This document shows positions 23,253-35,502 of a DNA stretch of 64,000 nucleotides, one piece after another. The notes under the pieces are model-generated. The model searched no databases, was not told where the DNA came from, and saw only the letters and a program-made list of their open reading frames with translations. This stretch comes from Prostheceraeus crozeri (taxonomy: Eukaryota > Platyhelminthes > Polycladida > Euryleptidae). Position numbers and translations under genes: made by a program. How positions within the stretch are numbered: the stretch's first letter is position 1; each line of letters opens with the position of its first letter. The stretch covers positions 248,001 through 312,000 of the forward strand of contig CAJQUW010008995.1 of the NCBI GenBank assembly GCA_907163375.1. Reading direction: 5' to 3'.

Positions 23253-23962
23253 AAATGCGATAAAGATGGATACCTTGAACTTGTTGCGTGAGTAACTATT
23301 CTCACACTGGAATGATCACTTTTGAAGAACTGTCTTCCATATTGGAGTTGTATTCCATGCTCAAATCAATCATTTCAATCTATCTTTTGCCTAAGAGTAA
23401 CTTCTCGGTGCATGTAATCAGTCTGGCATCGAAAATTGCAATTGTCTAGAAGATTCATGGCCAAAAATTCGCACAAGCGTAAAATAATTTTGAAAATTTG
23501 TCAACATTTCTGATTTTGAATTTTGAATAAATTTTGAATGAATATGTGAGAACCATTGCAAATAAATACCAGCTCACAAGCCAGGTATGTTGCATTTACC
23601 ATTTCAAGAAATTGGGAGATTTATTTTGAAAGTTAAGGAGTCACTCCTCTACCTTCGAATATCTATGTACTTCAGGGGGCCGACATAGAAGATTAAATCA
23701 AGAACGTTGCATTTAAACCGGCAGATGTAGACAAACTCCACTATAGAATATGTAGCAGCATAGTGTCCATAGACACATTCTTTGTTCCATAAATGACCGA
23801 CTGTAAATGCCTCGCTGCAGGCACTTTTATACATCTATGATAATCACGTGTCACTTTACAACGACATATCGAATTTTAGACCATAGATATGTTATTTAAT
23901 TATCTCTCATGAAAGTCTCAATCATTTTTAGTTACACCTTGTATTTGCTGATAGTCCGGGGG
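23253..23962. other. unassigned
   Basis: Nothing recognised. Confidence 0.35.
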
Positions 23963-24667
23963 CTACTGACACCTTCTTCCTAAATTCTCGTACAAAGGGC
24001 TTAAAAATAGCATGGATGTGTAGATCTTGAAACGCTGAATACAAAAATCAAATTCTTGAGTGTCACAGCAAGTCGCTTTTGGTTATAGATAAGGTTAAAG
24101 GATTCTCATTGGAATCCAATGGTACAATTCAAGAAATATCTGTGGATTGTGAAACACTTGGCAATTTTCGTATTTTTTCCTTTGCAGAAAATAAATTATT
24201 TATCAGAATGCCATGAAATTTGAAACATGATTGAGTTCAGAGCATCACCTGCGATATAAAAGTTGAAGTGAGTCACATGATTCAGTATTTGATGTCTGAG
24301 AGCCTCTACAAAATGAGTAATTTTCATGTTTTGACTTAATTTTGGCGATTATACTCATTTTATAGAGGCTTTCAAACATCTAATGTTGAATGATGTGACT
24401 CAGTTCAACGTATATATTGATGTTGATGTTCTGAACTCAATCATGTTTCAAATTTCATGACATTCGGTAAAGGGAAATGTACGAAAATTGCCACAATCCA
24501 TAGATATTTCTTGAATTGTACCGTTGGATTCGAATGGGAATCCTTCAACCTTAACAATAACCGAAAGCGACTTGCTTTGACATTCAAGAATTTGATTTTT
24601 GTATTCAGTGTTTCAAGATCTACAATCCAAGCTCTTTGTGCGCGAATTGAGGAAGAAAGTGTCAGTA
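23963..24667. repeat. long foldback: ~317-357 bp arms, ~30 bp spacer
   Basis: The left arm (23963-24319, from CTACTGACACCTTCTTCC) is the diverged inverted copy of the right arm (24351-24667, to GGAAGAAAGTGTCAGTAG). The central unpaired bases are 24320-24350. The arms differ at roughly one site in seven by eye. A transcript would form a long hairpin RNA. It could be a foldback transposon or an inverted duplication; no target duplication was identified. Confidence 0.85.
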
Positions 24668-24796
24668 GGTCCTGTCCTATTAAGTTTCTTGTCGGACCCT
24701 GTTTGTTAGCAGAACCTGTCAACAAAACTGCATGACGCGTGTTATGTTCGCGACAGGTCACTCGGTGTGATTTACTTTGACCTGATTTTTGTCTGA

Positions 24797-25010
24797 TTAT
24801 CTAATCTCTTCAAATCTGAAGCAATTGTGGCAATCGGAGCATTTTGAAGGAATTCACAGCAATCCGTAAGCGGCGCACGACAGATCTTCCTATCTCTGCA
24901 AGGCATAAAAAAACTTTTTGCCCACTTAGTAAGTTCCTGAATGTGCCATCGTTTTGAATCAGTTTGTTCTTCCAGCAAAGTGATACGCTTAAACAATCTA
25001 ATTCTGCGGT
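24797..25010 (+). mobile_element. S-family fragment, 3' part
   Basis: Matches the right-hand ~210 bp of the S element at 14688-15209 and ends in AAACAATCTAATTCTGCG. The left part is missing. Confidence 0.75.
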
Positions 25011-25029
25011 TACATCAATCTCGATTAAA

Positions 25030-25072
25030 CTCGCGCTTCGCGGTCGTGTAATCGCTCGTGTTGTAACCTTTA
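25030..25072 (-). repeat. short GC-rich hairpin repeat (copy 2)
   Basis: ACTCGCGCTTCGCGGTCGTG then TAATCGCTCG, sister of 912-956. It follows directly on an S-element end. Confidence 0.5.
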
Positions 25073-25494
25073 ATTGTCAATCGACAGGGATACCCGTCAG
25101 AACTAAAAATTACTTGATAAAGTAATATATATGCACAAAATAGTATAATTATTGGTAATAAATAACCGAAAACAAGAAAGAAAAAAATGATGAAAATAAA
25201 AAAGGCAGAAAAAATCGAGACATGACATGGACACATGAACATACAAGAGATTGTCGTCCACGCGTCGTCCAAATTATGAAATACACGATTAACACTTCTA
25301 TTAACACGAGTGAACAAGGTTTCCTTGATTCTTTGTCGAGAAGGAAATTACTGCAGTGATGGTACACTGCAGACATCAACTCTTTCACTTGACAATAGTA
25401 ATTGATAAAAATGCTAATGTTTTGCTATATAATAGAACATTTGAATCAACAAAGCATAAATGTGTGACGCATCCGTAGTCGTGGATTTATGAAG

Positions 25495-25915
25495 TTGCAT
25501 TGTCGACAAGGATGAGAATGCTGAAGTGTTATGTCTGGTCAACACTGTCATATGGCTGTGAGACCTGGACGGTGAGTCGCGCCGATAGACAGAAACTCGA
25601 AGCGGCGGAAATGTGGTTCCTTCGTCGAATGTTCAAAATCTCCTGGACGGAACATCGCAGCAACGAGCAGGTTTTGGCGATGGCGCAAACATCGGCAAGT
25701 TTGCTTCGGGAAATAAAGGAAAGGCAACTTCGGTTCCTAGGACACGTACTGAGGAAAGATGCAATGGAGAAGTTGGTAACCACCGGAAACGAGCTCGGGG
25801 ACGTCAACGGGAGACATACGTCACCGCATTGGCAAAGGACCTGGACATCACAAATATCAACTTGCTGCGCATGGCAACGAATCGTTCCTTGTATAGACAT
25901 TTTTGTGTCTCATGA
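25495..25915 (+). pseudogene. LINE reverse-transcriptase tail, 5' truncated
   Basis: C-terminal thumb/connection of a non-LTR retrotransposon polymerase: MLKCYVWSTLSYGCETWTVS, EAAEMWFLRRMFKISWTEHR, then LREIKERQLRFLGHVLRKD. One frame change near 25775 moves the rest (KRARGRQRETYVTALAKDL ... LYRHF) to the next frame. RTE/L2-like by motif style; clade not certain. No endonuclease or earlier RT motifs are present. Confidence 0.85.
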
Positions 25916-25955
25916 ACCCAACATTCCAGCGGAATATGGGAATGTGATTGATTGA

Positions 25956-26758
25956 TTTCGATACCATGGGCCGGGATAGAGACACTCGCAGTATGCGGTC
26001 GGCAGGTCGGCGTGCAAAAGTCCAACCGTTAAGATCATGGCTGCAAATTTCAAATTGTAAATGATTTAGCTGGCCGGGTAAATTCATTTTAAAAACAACA
26101 TTTGTCAAAAAAAGGTCTTCCGTTAGTAAAGTCCTTCGATCTGAACCGATTTTCAAGATTTTTTTCATCTTGATCCTTAGGATCTCTTCGTTTCGGTCGC
26201 GATAAATTAAAATAAATTCAAAAAATTTAAAGAAAAATTTAGTTCAATGCAGAAAAAATACCAAAAAGGTCTGTCTCCAGCATAGGTACTCAATCTTAAG
26301 CAAGAAATTTTGTTGTGATCTATTTATTACACATGTAAAATTATGCATCATGTGAAAGCGCAGGTACCGTACATACAACCAGACTACAATTCAGGATTGC
26401 ATTTACAGTTATTTGGAATTCTTCTTCGCCTATCCTTTGTCCCCCAAAAACTGTCTTCTGACCGATACCATTTTCTGTCTTCTGACCGATGCACATATTT
26501 CTCAACTTAGAAATGATGTTTTTACTTTCTTTATACGACGAAATACATCATTTGTGAGTCTAGTTGTTGCATCAAAAGGAAAAAATCAACAATGGATCAT
26601 CACATTTAGTGAACTGTGGATTTAAAAAAAGGGACATGTATTCTTTTGACCAGACTTTTTGATTTTTCTCAGAATTTCAATTTGTTGCTGAAACCACATG
26701 TTTATGCGGATCTCATGAAAACTCACAGAATTATCATGAACCATGATGAAATTATGTA
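25956..26758. other. unassigned
   Basis: Nothing recognised; 26413-26625 is an open frame without motifs. Confidence 0.35.
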
Positions 26759-27166
26759 CACTGTAAACCGTTGACTGACAATTGACAGACATTTATCCTA
26801 CAAAATCTATTTTGTTGGTCATTGTTAGTTCTTGTAGAATGATTGCCACTGAACACCTACAATATCTGACAAAAAGCGACAAAATGAATAGCAATGAATT
26901 ACAGCTTAATTTTATCAAAAATGTAGGTAATTAACTAAATTATGTCGAAATATATCATGGTTTTGTCACACAATAATACAGATTGCCCAAAAGTCAAGCA
27001 ATCACCAATCGAAAAAATCAATCAATATTCAACAGTTTTTGTTTAGTTAATTTGCACACAAAGCATCTGTTTCGATGTCGGTGGAGAACCTACAAATTCG
27101 TCGGATATCGCAGGATATTGGAGGTGACAATCGTCGGTTGATTTTGTCGGTCTACGGTTTACAGTG
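26759..27166. mobile_element. TA-flanked MITE, ~408 bp
   Basis: The TIR CACTGTAAACCGTTGACTGA matches the far end CACTGTAAACCGTAGACCGA in inverted orientation, with TA on both sides (26757-26758, 27167-27168). No coding capacity; the flanks fit a Tc1/mariner-type mobiliser. Confidence 0.78.
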
Positions 27167-27168
27167 TA

Positions 27169-28781
27169 TGCGATTTTTTTTTGAAAATACAATGATTATC
27201 ATTTCCAAAATTTCGTAAAACGGCCGAAATGTCCATCTGACCGAGACCACAAAATTATCGGTCAGAAGACATCTGGTAATACATAGTGCAAATACAAAAC
27301 TTGTACAAATACTCATTTGTTGTGATCGCCACTACGAGTTTCGAATTCAGTGTGAAAAATTGACTATTTATGCACATTTTCAAAGAAAAATATGTTGAAA
27401 AGACAAAAATTGCTCAAAATATTGTTATATAAAATGGATTTACCCTCAATCGCAATGTTGCCTGATTCGATGGTGGAGTGCTCACCAATAGCGTAGACGC
27501 ATGTTACTACGCCTATTATACTCGCAGGATGATAATAGTATCAAGTATCAAGGCTTGTAATAACTTAATAACAAGTAATAGGCTTGTTCATTAACTTTTG
27601 TTTTTATTAAGCTTAATTGTCTGTCATTGGTCGAAACCTGACGCTGAAAGCTATATCACATCCCAAAAATTTCATTATCTTTTATGAATCTATTATGCTA
27701 CTTGACCTGAAGTCAAATGATTCAATGCCTCTAATGTACGTGTCCTCTATAGTCCTTTAGTACAGATACCTTTTACTTTGCGTCAAATCGTGTTCTAGAT
27801 TAGCAAAAAGAAAATTATTTTTTAACATTAAAATTATAGCACCTACCATGAACTCTTGACTCGAGGACACCGTGAAAAGGGCCAGAGTGTCTGAGTGTCA
27901 TGGCTGCATTGTTTACGACTATAGATATCTTCCTCCAACCATAGATACCAAATCAAAGTTGCTGATTGCTATGTCTCCTTTAAGATCTCTCACATTGTCG
28001 TACACAGTGAGACATTCGATAACGGTAATTTGTAAATATTGCCCATTGACTTTCAGCTTACTATAGGGATTCTTGAAAATATCACACCCGTGAACAACGG
28101 CATCCATCATGTTTTATTCTCAACAACAAAATTCATCAATGCAAGTTATTAGATATACAGGCTTGACCACCTGAAAGAAATCTCGTCTCTGATTCCTCAC
28201 TTATTGATTGAAATGTCTCTGTTATCTGACTTTCAAACTGATATCGTGAAATTTGAATAGATTATGATGTTTAGATACATATTATTAAAGTGTAGCGATT
28301 TCAATCAATGATAGGCAGAAATAATGTTCATCGTAAAAGATATTTATGTTGAAATGTAAATCTCCATGTCATTGCATTCCTCTATCTCTGTGGGTGGGAG
28401 ATTCTCGAGTGAAATCGGAGCCAGTATCAGATCACATCTGATCCTGATCAAATTTTGCTCTGATGGCTACATCTCAAGTGCACTTGTAGATAAAACGTCA
28501 AGAAAAAAGATACAAATCTTTTTTGTCCGGAATCATAACATGGCCTCCATAACTGACTGCTTCCATTCAAGAATAGAAATTATTAATCTGATTTCTGCTG
28601 CGATGTGACCATAAAATGGTAATTGTCATCTTTTAAGTGTTCGGAGAGAAAGCTTACTGCCAGATGCGATCACTTGTCTAAGCATTACATGTCTACTTGC
28701 ATTATGATAGGAATTTATCGAATCATGTCAGTTTTCTAAATGACATGCATCTGGCTCAGTGGACACAGAGGAATAGAGGAA
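27169..28781. other. unassigned
   Basis: No domain-bearing frame and no repeat recognised across this stretch. Confidence 0.4.
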
Positions 28782-29396
28782 GCACATACTGTAGATAGAG
28801 TGTCGACTCAAAAAAGTGTCTGTATACAGTGAATTATTATTACCGAAACTTTATTTGAACAGAAAAGCTGAATTTTTGTAAAAAATATATATTACTATTG
28901 ACATGTAGGTATGAGACATCTGCTAATAAGCATCATAGCTGAACTTGAGATGATTATCAAAGGAATTTCATGGACTGCATCATAAAGCAAGTCTTCATGA
29001 AAAAAGGCTGAGATCTTACTGTGCCTTCTTGGCTGAAATTTTTAAGTTTTTATTTCAATTTACAATTGCATGATTTTATGATTCACAAATTTATGTTTAT
29101 TTATGAATAGTGATGTGGCCCCATTTACACCTTTAAAGTTAATTATAATCAATGTATTTTTTTATCAATATGATCAATATAATATTTTGCTCTAACAGTG
29201 GCAGGTACTTTGTGATATAATCATGCTTAAGTCTGAGCATGAAAGTAATAGAAACCTTTCGAATTTAACAAACATTGCATCTCCAAAGTCTGTGATGACA
29301 CTGAGGATCTGTATTACTCCTTCTGTATTGCTATCATGATCAGTCAATTCCGCGGTAATTTCTTCAAAATTGCAAAAATTTTCATATCTCACATTT
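28782..29396 (+). mobile_element. MITE-1 L-half, left border of unit A
   Basis: L end (TAGAGTGTCGACTCAAAAAA) and about 600 bp inward. It breaks off at CTCACATTT, where unit A starts. A reverse L half borders the other side of A. Confidence 0.75.
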
Positions 29397-31238
29397 GTTA
29401 CAACGGTGACAAAAAAAGCAACATCTGTCACGGCAAGTAGCGTCTGAAGCATTTTACTGACATTCTCTGAAGTAAAATGGATGACATTTTAGAACTTCAT
29501 AACATCCCTTCTTTGAAGATCGTAAAAGATATTTGCCTCTGATATGTCTAATATGTATATGATATTTGCCTCTGAACGTCGCATTCCATCCAGGATTTTG
29601 GCGAAATCTGAATGGGATACAAAATTAACTCACATATACTATTATTAGTTAAATTCCCAATGACAAAGAGAAATTTGATCATTCACAATGGCTTGACTAT
29701 TTCGGTTATCGTCGACGATACAACTTAACAAAATCGAACCTCTGTGACATTGCTGCTGATTCATAATATTTCCCGTTGCTTTGGTCAAATATCTGTTTCA
29801 ATCGAATACTTCAGTCAGGAAGATTTCACTTGCTCTCGAGGAAAGGTTGCAAATTCGCTCGAACAATGGTGTAATCATTCCGATCTGATCAGATGTGTGG
29901 ATGCGCACTTTTTAATAAAACAAGTTGAACTTCTGTAAAAAACTAATTTTGAGGACCAGTGGCGTCTTCTCCGTACCTGCGAGGCCTTCGGCGCATCCTC
30001 AAAAATGATTTTCCAACAATTGTAAAAGTGAAAAGTGTCATCATTCATTTAAATTCGATAGCTTCTCGTGATAGCTGTGCACAGCTTTCCGTCTCAAAAT
30101 CAGACGCTTAATCTCAGAGCTAACAGTTTTGCAGTATGTGCTCGAATTACAGCTGTTTTCTTCGAACAATTAGACACACAAGCTAGTCGTGTGTCCAGAC
30201 AGAGCACTGATGTTCAGACAGCGAAAGAGAGTTGCGTGTGTGTGAGGCCGTAAGCGCACGCGCCCGGGACAATATTGGCTTCCCCGATAGACATAATGCT
30301 TTGCCTTCTCCAGTTTTTGCAATGAAATTCTACGCAATTCTTAATCAAGGCGCGGTATCTAAATATAGTAAGGGAAGTGCAACTCAATTGTTCCCGGATT
30401 CGCTTAAGTCAGAGAGGCCACTACGTCAACAGTAGCAGATGGCTGACGTTCAGACAAGACTGTGATCAGATGATGAGCGTTCTCCAATGAATGCAGAGTA
30501 ATGCATCTGACTCGAAAACCCAGATTCGGTAGAATTCCATAATTTGTTTTTACGTTATTGATGTAACGCTATGTTGAGTACTGCAGATGAGATCATGACC
30601 ACGCCTTTCGTCCGAAGGGAATATACTGAAAAGATGACAGTCGACAAGCAAGGTAGACCAACACCTATGAAATGAAAGTAGTCACTGAGAAAGAAATAAG
30701 AAGCACTACACAAGACATTTTAATGCATCAAATTCAAACATGTGAGTGGCTGACCGGCCGTGAGAAACACAGGAAACTGTTGGCCTTGCCTCCTTTTTTC
30801 TCGAGATAATGTGGTCTCAGCTACTTGAGTAAGGCGGTTAAGCGACATGAGCAATCACTTCTCATGTGCACATTCACTTGGCCTTAAATAATGTTCGGGA
30901 TGATGTTATTAAAAATTCATTTAAATTCATGAAAATTAATGTTGTAACATAAAAGTGTTTGGTATAGAAATAGTATTCCAATGCCGAGTGAAGGCCTATG
31001 GTCTGGGAGCACGCGACGCCACTGTTGAGGACTCTTCTAAGATGATTGTAATTGAGCAGATTCGTGCAGCTGGCCTTTATCCTGCAACTTTGGTTAAGAG
31101 CTTCAGCTATTGTCATTCCAGTCAACGAGTACTATGTGTGTATCTCACAAAACTAATCAAATGAAAATCTCAGACAGATAATGGCAACAAACTTTGACTG
31201 CAAGAAGCAAAATGTCTATGTCGTCATACCTAGAATAT
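29397..31238 (+). repeat. unit A: 1842-bp duplicated unit, uninterrupted copy
   Basis: Nearly identical, in the same orientation, to 41291-44965 once the P-like insertion there is removed. It runs from GTTACAACGGTGAC to CCTAGAATAT. No TIR, LTR or poly(A) tail is seen, so the type of unit is unknown. Short frames (30955-31164; 30068-30253; 30232-30435) are shared with copy B but match no known domain. The sequence GTCGTGTG at 30188-30195 is the empty counterpart of the P-like insertion site. Confidence 0.85.
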
Positions 31239-31261
31239 TGTCGTACACGATTGTCGAATAC

Positions 31262-31701
31262 GACACGTAGGCCTATATCGAAAGATGTAAATGGGTTCAC
31301 ATTGCTATTCAGATTGAAGAAGTGAAGCATGAATTTAGTGAGTCATTAAATTGAATTAAAAAGTTGAAATTTCAGCCAAGATGCACAATAAGATCTCATC
31401 GTTTTCAGGAATACTTCCATCATAATTTGATCATGAAATTCCTTTGATAATCATCTTAATTTCCGCTTAATTAAGATGCCTGTTAGTATAAATTTCCATT
31501 CATCTTGACGACATCTAGCAAGTTTCGTACTATTTATATAGATGGTCTCATGTCGCTAGTATATAAACAGGAATAATTTCCAAATTTTGACTTCTTCAAA
31601 ATTTATCAAATATTCTTTTTGGGCTGTCGGAACGCATAATTTTCACTTTATGCTGACTTTGTTTTGAGTCGAGACTCTACCTACTATATGCGTACTCTAT
31701 G
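31262..31701 (-). mobile_element. MITE-1 L-half, right border of unit A
   Basis: Reverse MITE-1 from mid-element (AAAGATGTAAATGGGTTCAC) to the outer L tip (GAGTCGAGACTCTACC ... GTACTCTATG). With the forward L half at 28782 it forms outward-facing ends around unit A. Confidence 0.7.
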
Positions 31702-32811
31702 GATGACCCACAACCCACCTGATAAAATCAGAATTAATCTCCTGCTCTTATGAATCACGCGACCCACATGTTCCAAGCATTAATTTTTATTTTGATTTTC
31801 TGCAGCAATTTCCAAATGTGTGCCACATTCAAAAAAGCCGTGAAGATTTTAGATATTGGTCCTACATTCTATAGCCCTTTGTGGAACTGGTAGATGCATG
31901 TGATCAAGAAATCTAGCTTGAGATCAAGAAAAATGTCGGTTGATTACATTGGGGCACATTGCCCTAAAAAGGTGCATCAAAATAATCTGACAATTTTATA
32001 TAAGGCTGTAGAAGGTTAATTATTCATCACGGTGCGTCAGGAGAGGCGGTTTCATTTTGAAAATGTCCCATTATATTTCTCGACGGTTTCTGATTAGCCC
32101 TTTTCTAAAAAATGACGAAAATTCAAAATGGTGGACATGAAGCTGCATTCTGGGGCTAAGTTAAAAAGTCTCAATTATTTCGTCAACAGCTTTTTATGTT
32201 ATTTGAATCGCTCTTTTCAGTTGTCACTGTTGGAATATCATGCTGCTAGTACTTTTCGAGAAAAAAGAAAAATTCAAAATGGCGGACATAAAACCGAAAG
32301 TGCTGTTTGAAGCTCGTCTACTATGTATTATTCATCAGGTTCTTAAAATCTCTTGGATGCATCGTTTTTGCTTATGTACAAACCAAAATATGTGAATCAG
32401 TGGTCTACATTAGATCGGTCAGACCTCCAAGACTTGTTGTTGATGCATAATATATACTAGACGAGCCCCAAACTACGGTTTCGATAAAACGTTTTGATAA
32501 AAAGGATTTTGATATCACTTCTTTCGGGAGTGATACATGAGTTGCACGCTACTTTGGGTTTACAAAAGATTGCAAAAGATCTACTCCAAACTATGTGGCC
32601 ATTGCAACGAAAGATCGAATGATAGCCATTTCCAATGTCATAAAGGATCTGTAAGTTCATCGATTCGACTGACACTTTTGTTATCTACTCTTTCATCTTG
32701 AATATTTGAGAAATTTGAAAATATTTGAAAATTGTTTGAAGTTTCCCTATAAAGTACATGCACATTTTGAGCACATTTGTGTGAAATCCGTAAAAATCAA
32801 TCAATGCTTAT
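31702..32811. other. unassigned
   Basis: Non-coding by inspection. A short direct repeat AATTCAAAATGG occurs near 32120 and 32270. Confidence 0.4.
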
Positions 32812-32815
32812 TTAA

Positions 32816-33635
32816 CCCTTGAATGCCAATTGTGGTCGCTTTGACCCACGTGAATTTTGAAAGTTAATCTGTGTCATTGATTTTGCATCAAATACGCTGA
32901 AACTTCTTGACTTTTCTTAACTTTTGATGATATTATATAAACCATAATGAAAATTCGTTTCAAATCTTTTATCATGTGGAATGTGAATTTCGAATTTGTA
33001 CTTACGTTAAATCTCGCTTGGGTCGAAATGACCCGATTTCATATATTCATCTATGTTAATTATATTGTGTGCACAAGAACGTCAAACATACATTCCTACA
33101 AGTAACATCAACGCGAAAGAAAACCAAAACACCATCCATGCAGATATTTATTGAACGGAGCAAATTACAATAAATTGGAAATTTTTACAAAGCATTGACG
33201 TTCAAGAAGACTAACAATGAGGACACATGTATGATGCACATGATGTGCAAATGGCTTCTCACACGACTTACAACGCTGAGCTGTATTGTTCGTTTTGCAT
33301 ATGATTTGTTGAACCATATGTTGAAATAGGCATTTTGGCCAGCGAAGTGTTCGTTTTCTTGATGTATGCACTGCGCACATTCGTCCCAAATAATCACAGC
33401 CACTCACGCAATCGAAAGACTGGCTTCGTGCGTTAGAATACTGCAGATCCTAATTTCCCGTGATAATAGGATGTAGGGATTAGTAATAAGTCAAATGGAG
33501 ATCACGATAAACATGAAATTAATGCTTGCATTCACAAATAAACTCATTCAAATGCATTTGTGTTCAGTAATTCATTTATGGGTTAAATTGACCCACGTGG
33601 ACGTCAACGTAATTATTTTTAATGGTGTTCAAGGG
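32816..33635 (-). mobile_element. piggyBac-type element, 820 bp, internally deleted
   Basis: Left flank TTAA (32812-32815), then TIR CCCTTGAATGCCA; the right end is CCCTTGAACACCA on the other strand and is followed by TAAA, a one-base decay of TTAA. Both subterminal regions carry TTGACCCACGTG. A minus-strand frame at 33165-33407 has CKTNNTAQRCKSCEKPF then HHVHHTC, like the C-terminal Cys-rich finger of piggyBac transposases, though spacing is not canonical. The catalytic domain is absent, so it is non-autonomous. Strand is given for the residual frame. Confidence 0.82.
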
Positions 33636-34549
33636 TAAAAAAATGTGTGGCAAGGTAGTGGTCGTGGGAAGATTTCAAATAGCGCAGTGGATGAGACGAA
33701 GAGGGAGAGAGAACAATGTGCACACGAGTAGCTACAACGCGTCGAGTAGACGAAGTCAGATCAAGCTGTTGACATCGCCACACGTAATAACGCTATCACC
33801 ACTAATTCAAAAAGTGCATGTACGATTTACATGAAGTTTTGTATACTGGTAGAAAATGTACTCAAGTACGTGTACTTGATGTTTTGTGGCGGTTGGTTCA
33901 TTTATGGTGAGTTTGTGCAATTTGAAACCGTGGGGGAGTTATCAAGTTCATACCTTTGAATCTTCATCACAAAAGTGCAATGAAAGATAAAGTTTCCTTT
34001 AACATTTTCAGATAAAGTCCTCAATGCAAATAGCATTGATGAATAATGCTTCGCGGAATTCATTTGGCAATAAGTCTGAACTGCAAAACGGATAGTTTAT
34101 CAACCACTGTCACAAAATGATAAGATTTGTTGATATTTTCCTATCAAAAGTTGCAGAATATTTATCTCCGTCATCAATCAGTCTCCAGATAGAAATGCAT
34201 GTGATGCGGAAACACGGGGCTATTGTTTTGTCAATATTGAAGAGGTGTTAAAGAGCAGTGTGAAATATTTATTTAATTCGCGTCTTATTTACACAATCCA
34301 CATCATCATTGGAACATCCTGGATTGAAACCTTCTGAAATCAGGAATATCTGTCTCAGAAAATACACCCAACCTCTTGTAAACCATAGTGCGTGAGTGTG
34401 CATATTATGGGAACCCTTACGCGCATCTCACGAGAATTTATATGAATACTGGTAGAAATTTCGTTGCGGTACGTGAGAAAGTAGATAAAATAGAACTATT
34501 CCAATGATAATCATAGTCCAATTTACATGCAGATTCAATAAATTGCCTC
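33636..34549. other. unassigned
   Basis: Nothing recognised. Confidence 0.35.
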
Positions 34550-34592
34550 ACCTTACGGCCTCGGGCATTTAAGATATCTAACTCGGGGAATC
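34550..34592 (-). repeat. relative of hairpin h8
   Basis: The reverse complement reads GAGTTAGATATCTTAAATGC then CCGAGGCCGTAAGGTGAGG, matching one arm and the GC loop of 10657-10712. Confidence 0.6.
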
Positions 34593-34634
34593 ACATAAAG
34601 AAGCATTCATGACTTCACTTCAAAGCATTCTATC

Positions 34635-34904
34635 AAGGTTGCCGGGCATAAATTGGAAATTTCAAGTTCATGCCCGCCAATTTCAATGTATTTTCAATAG
34701 AGCAAAAACTTTCCAATTATGCCCTGCGCTTTCACATATTCATCGGCATTCATGGATTACGTCGTAAATGTTTTTTAAGCCATGATAGTTCATGCATGAA
34801 TGGAAATTATAGCTATCTGTCGTCGGGCATAAATTGGAAGATATCCTCGTGGAAGATATCTTCCAATTTATGCCCTCGACAGATAATCACGCACTATAGG
34901 TGCG
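34635..34904. repeat. hairpin cluster with GGGCATAAATTGGAA arms
   Basis: At 34819-34876 GGGCATAAATTGGAAGATAT is followed, after a ~9-base loop, by its exact complement ending GCCC. The same GGGCATAAATTGGAA word occurs at 34646, and TTCCAATTATGCCC, its near complement, at about 34710-34725. So the region can fold in several registers. Confidence 0.75.
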
Positions 34905-35174
34905 TAGATAACTATTATTTGTCTCCGTGCATGCATTGTAGATATCCCATCGCTTTATTTGACCTGCAAAGCAGATTATTGTCCACGCGGGATATAATAA
35001 ATACTCCAATGCATGGGAAGGAGCGTAGTCTATGCCAATTACGAGTGCTCTTGTCCTGCTTTAGTATAGACTGGATCTGTGAATAGATATTTACTTGACT
35101 GATGAAGCTAATTTATATTCAAATACTCTTGATAATAATAAACATGTCAATCACAATATGTCCATGATCATCAT
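34905..35174 (+). repeat. repeat R, uninterrupted copy
   Basis: Colinear with 40388-41181 minus two insertions there. Ends sharply at CATCATAG, where the 18S-like fragment begins. Supplies the empty sites (ATCTGTGAATAG and the TTTAC stretch after it) for the insertions in the other copy. Confidence 0.75.
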
Positions 35175-35276
35175 AGGGTTCGATTCCGGAGAGGGAGCAT
35201 GAGAAACGGTTACCAGAACTACGGTTTGCAGCAGGCGCGCAAATTACCCACTCACAGTACGGGGAGGTAGTGACGA
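35175..35276 (+). pseudogene. fragment of 18S ribosomal RNA
   Basis: About 100 bases match the 5' domain of eukaryotic 18S rRNA as I know it: AGGGTTCGATTCCGGAGAGG, then GAGCATGAGAAACGG, GCAGCAGGCGCGCAAATTAC, CCACTC and ACGGGGAGGTAGTGACGA. Several substitutions lie in the helix between AAACGG and GCAGCAGG. The match starts and stops abruptly, with no rDNA on either side, and starts exactly at the end of repeat R. It is a dispersed rRNA pseudogene piece, probably from retroposition or template switching. Confidence 0.9.
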
Positions 35277-35494
35277 GGCATAAAGATGCATGCTTGAAGA
35301 CGCCATAATCGCGAACCCCGGCAGCGCTGTGATTGTGCTTAGATGTATTCTCACATCAGGATTTCTTGAAGCTATTTATCATAGAAATCCGACATTCTAT
35401 AATAATAGAGGACTAGAACGGTCTTGGATATCGGAAACAATAGAGCGTCATGGACATGCGATGTCGGTTGAAAGCAATGGTTAGAAAAACAACG
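35277..35494. other. unassigned spacer
   Basis: Nothing recognised. Confidence 0.35.
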
Positions 35495-35502
35495 GTTGAA
35501 AG

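Noticed and set aside
25500-25900. Minus-strand 123-codon frame
   Set aside because: It is the shadow of the LINE polymerase tail on the + strand.
29397-31238. Helitron (ends in CTAG near 31229-31232)
   Set aside because: No TC start, no terminal hairpin before CTAG, and the A/T insertion rule is not met in either copy.
35175-35190. tRNA B box GGTTCGATTCC
   Set aside because: The match is explained by the longer 18S rRNA similarity that continues for about 100 bp.
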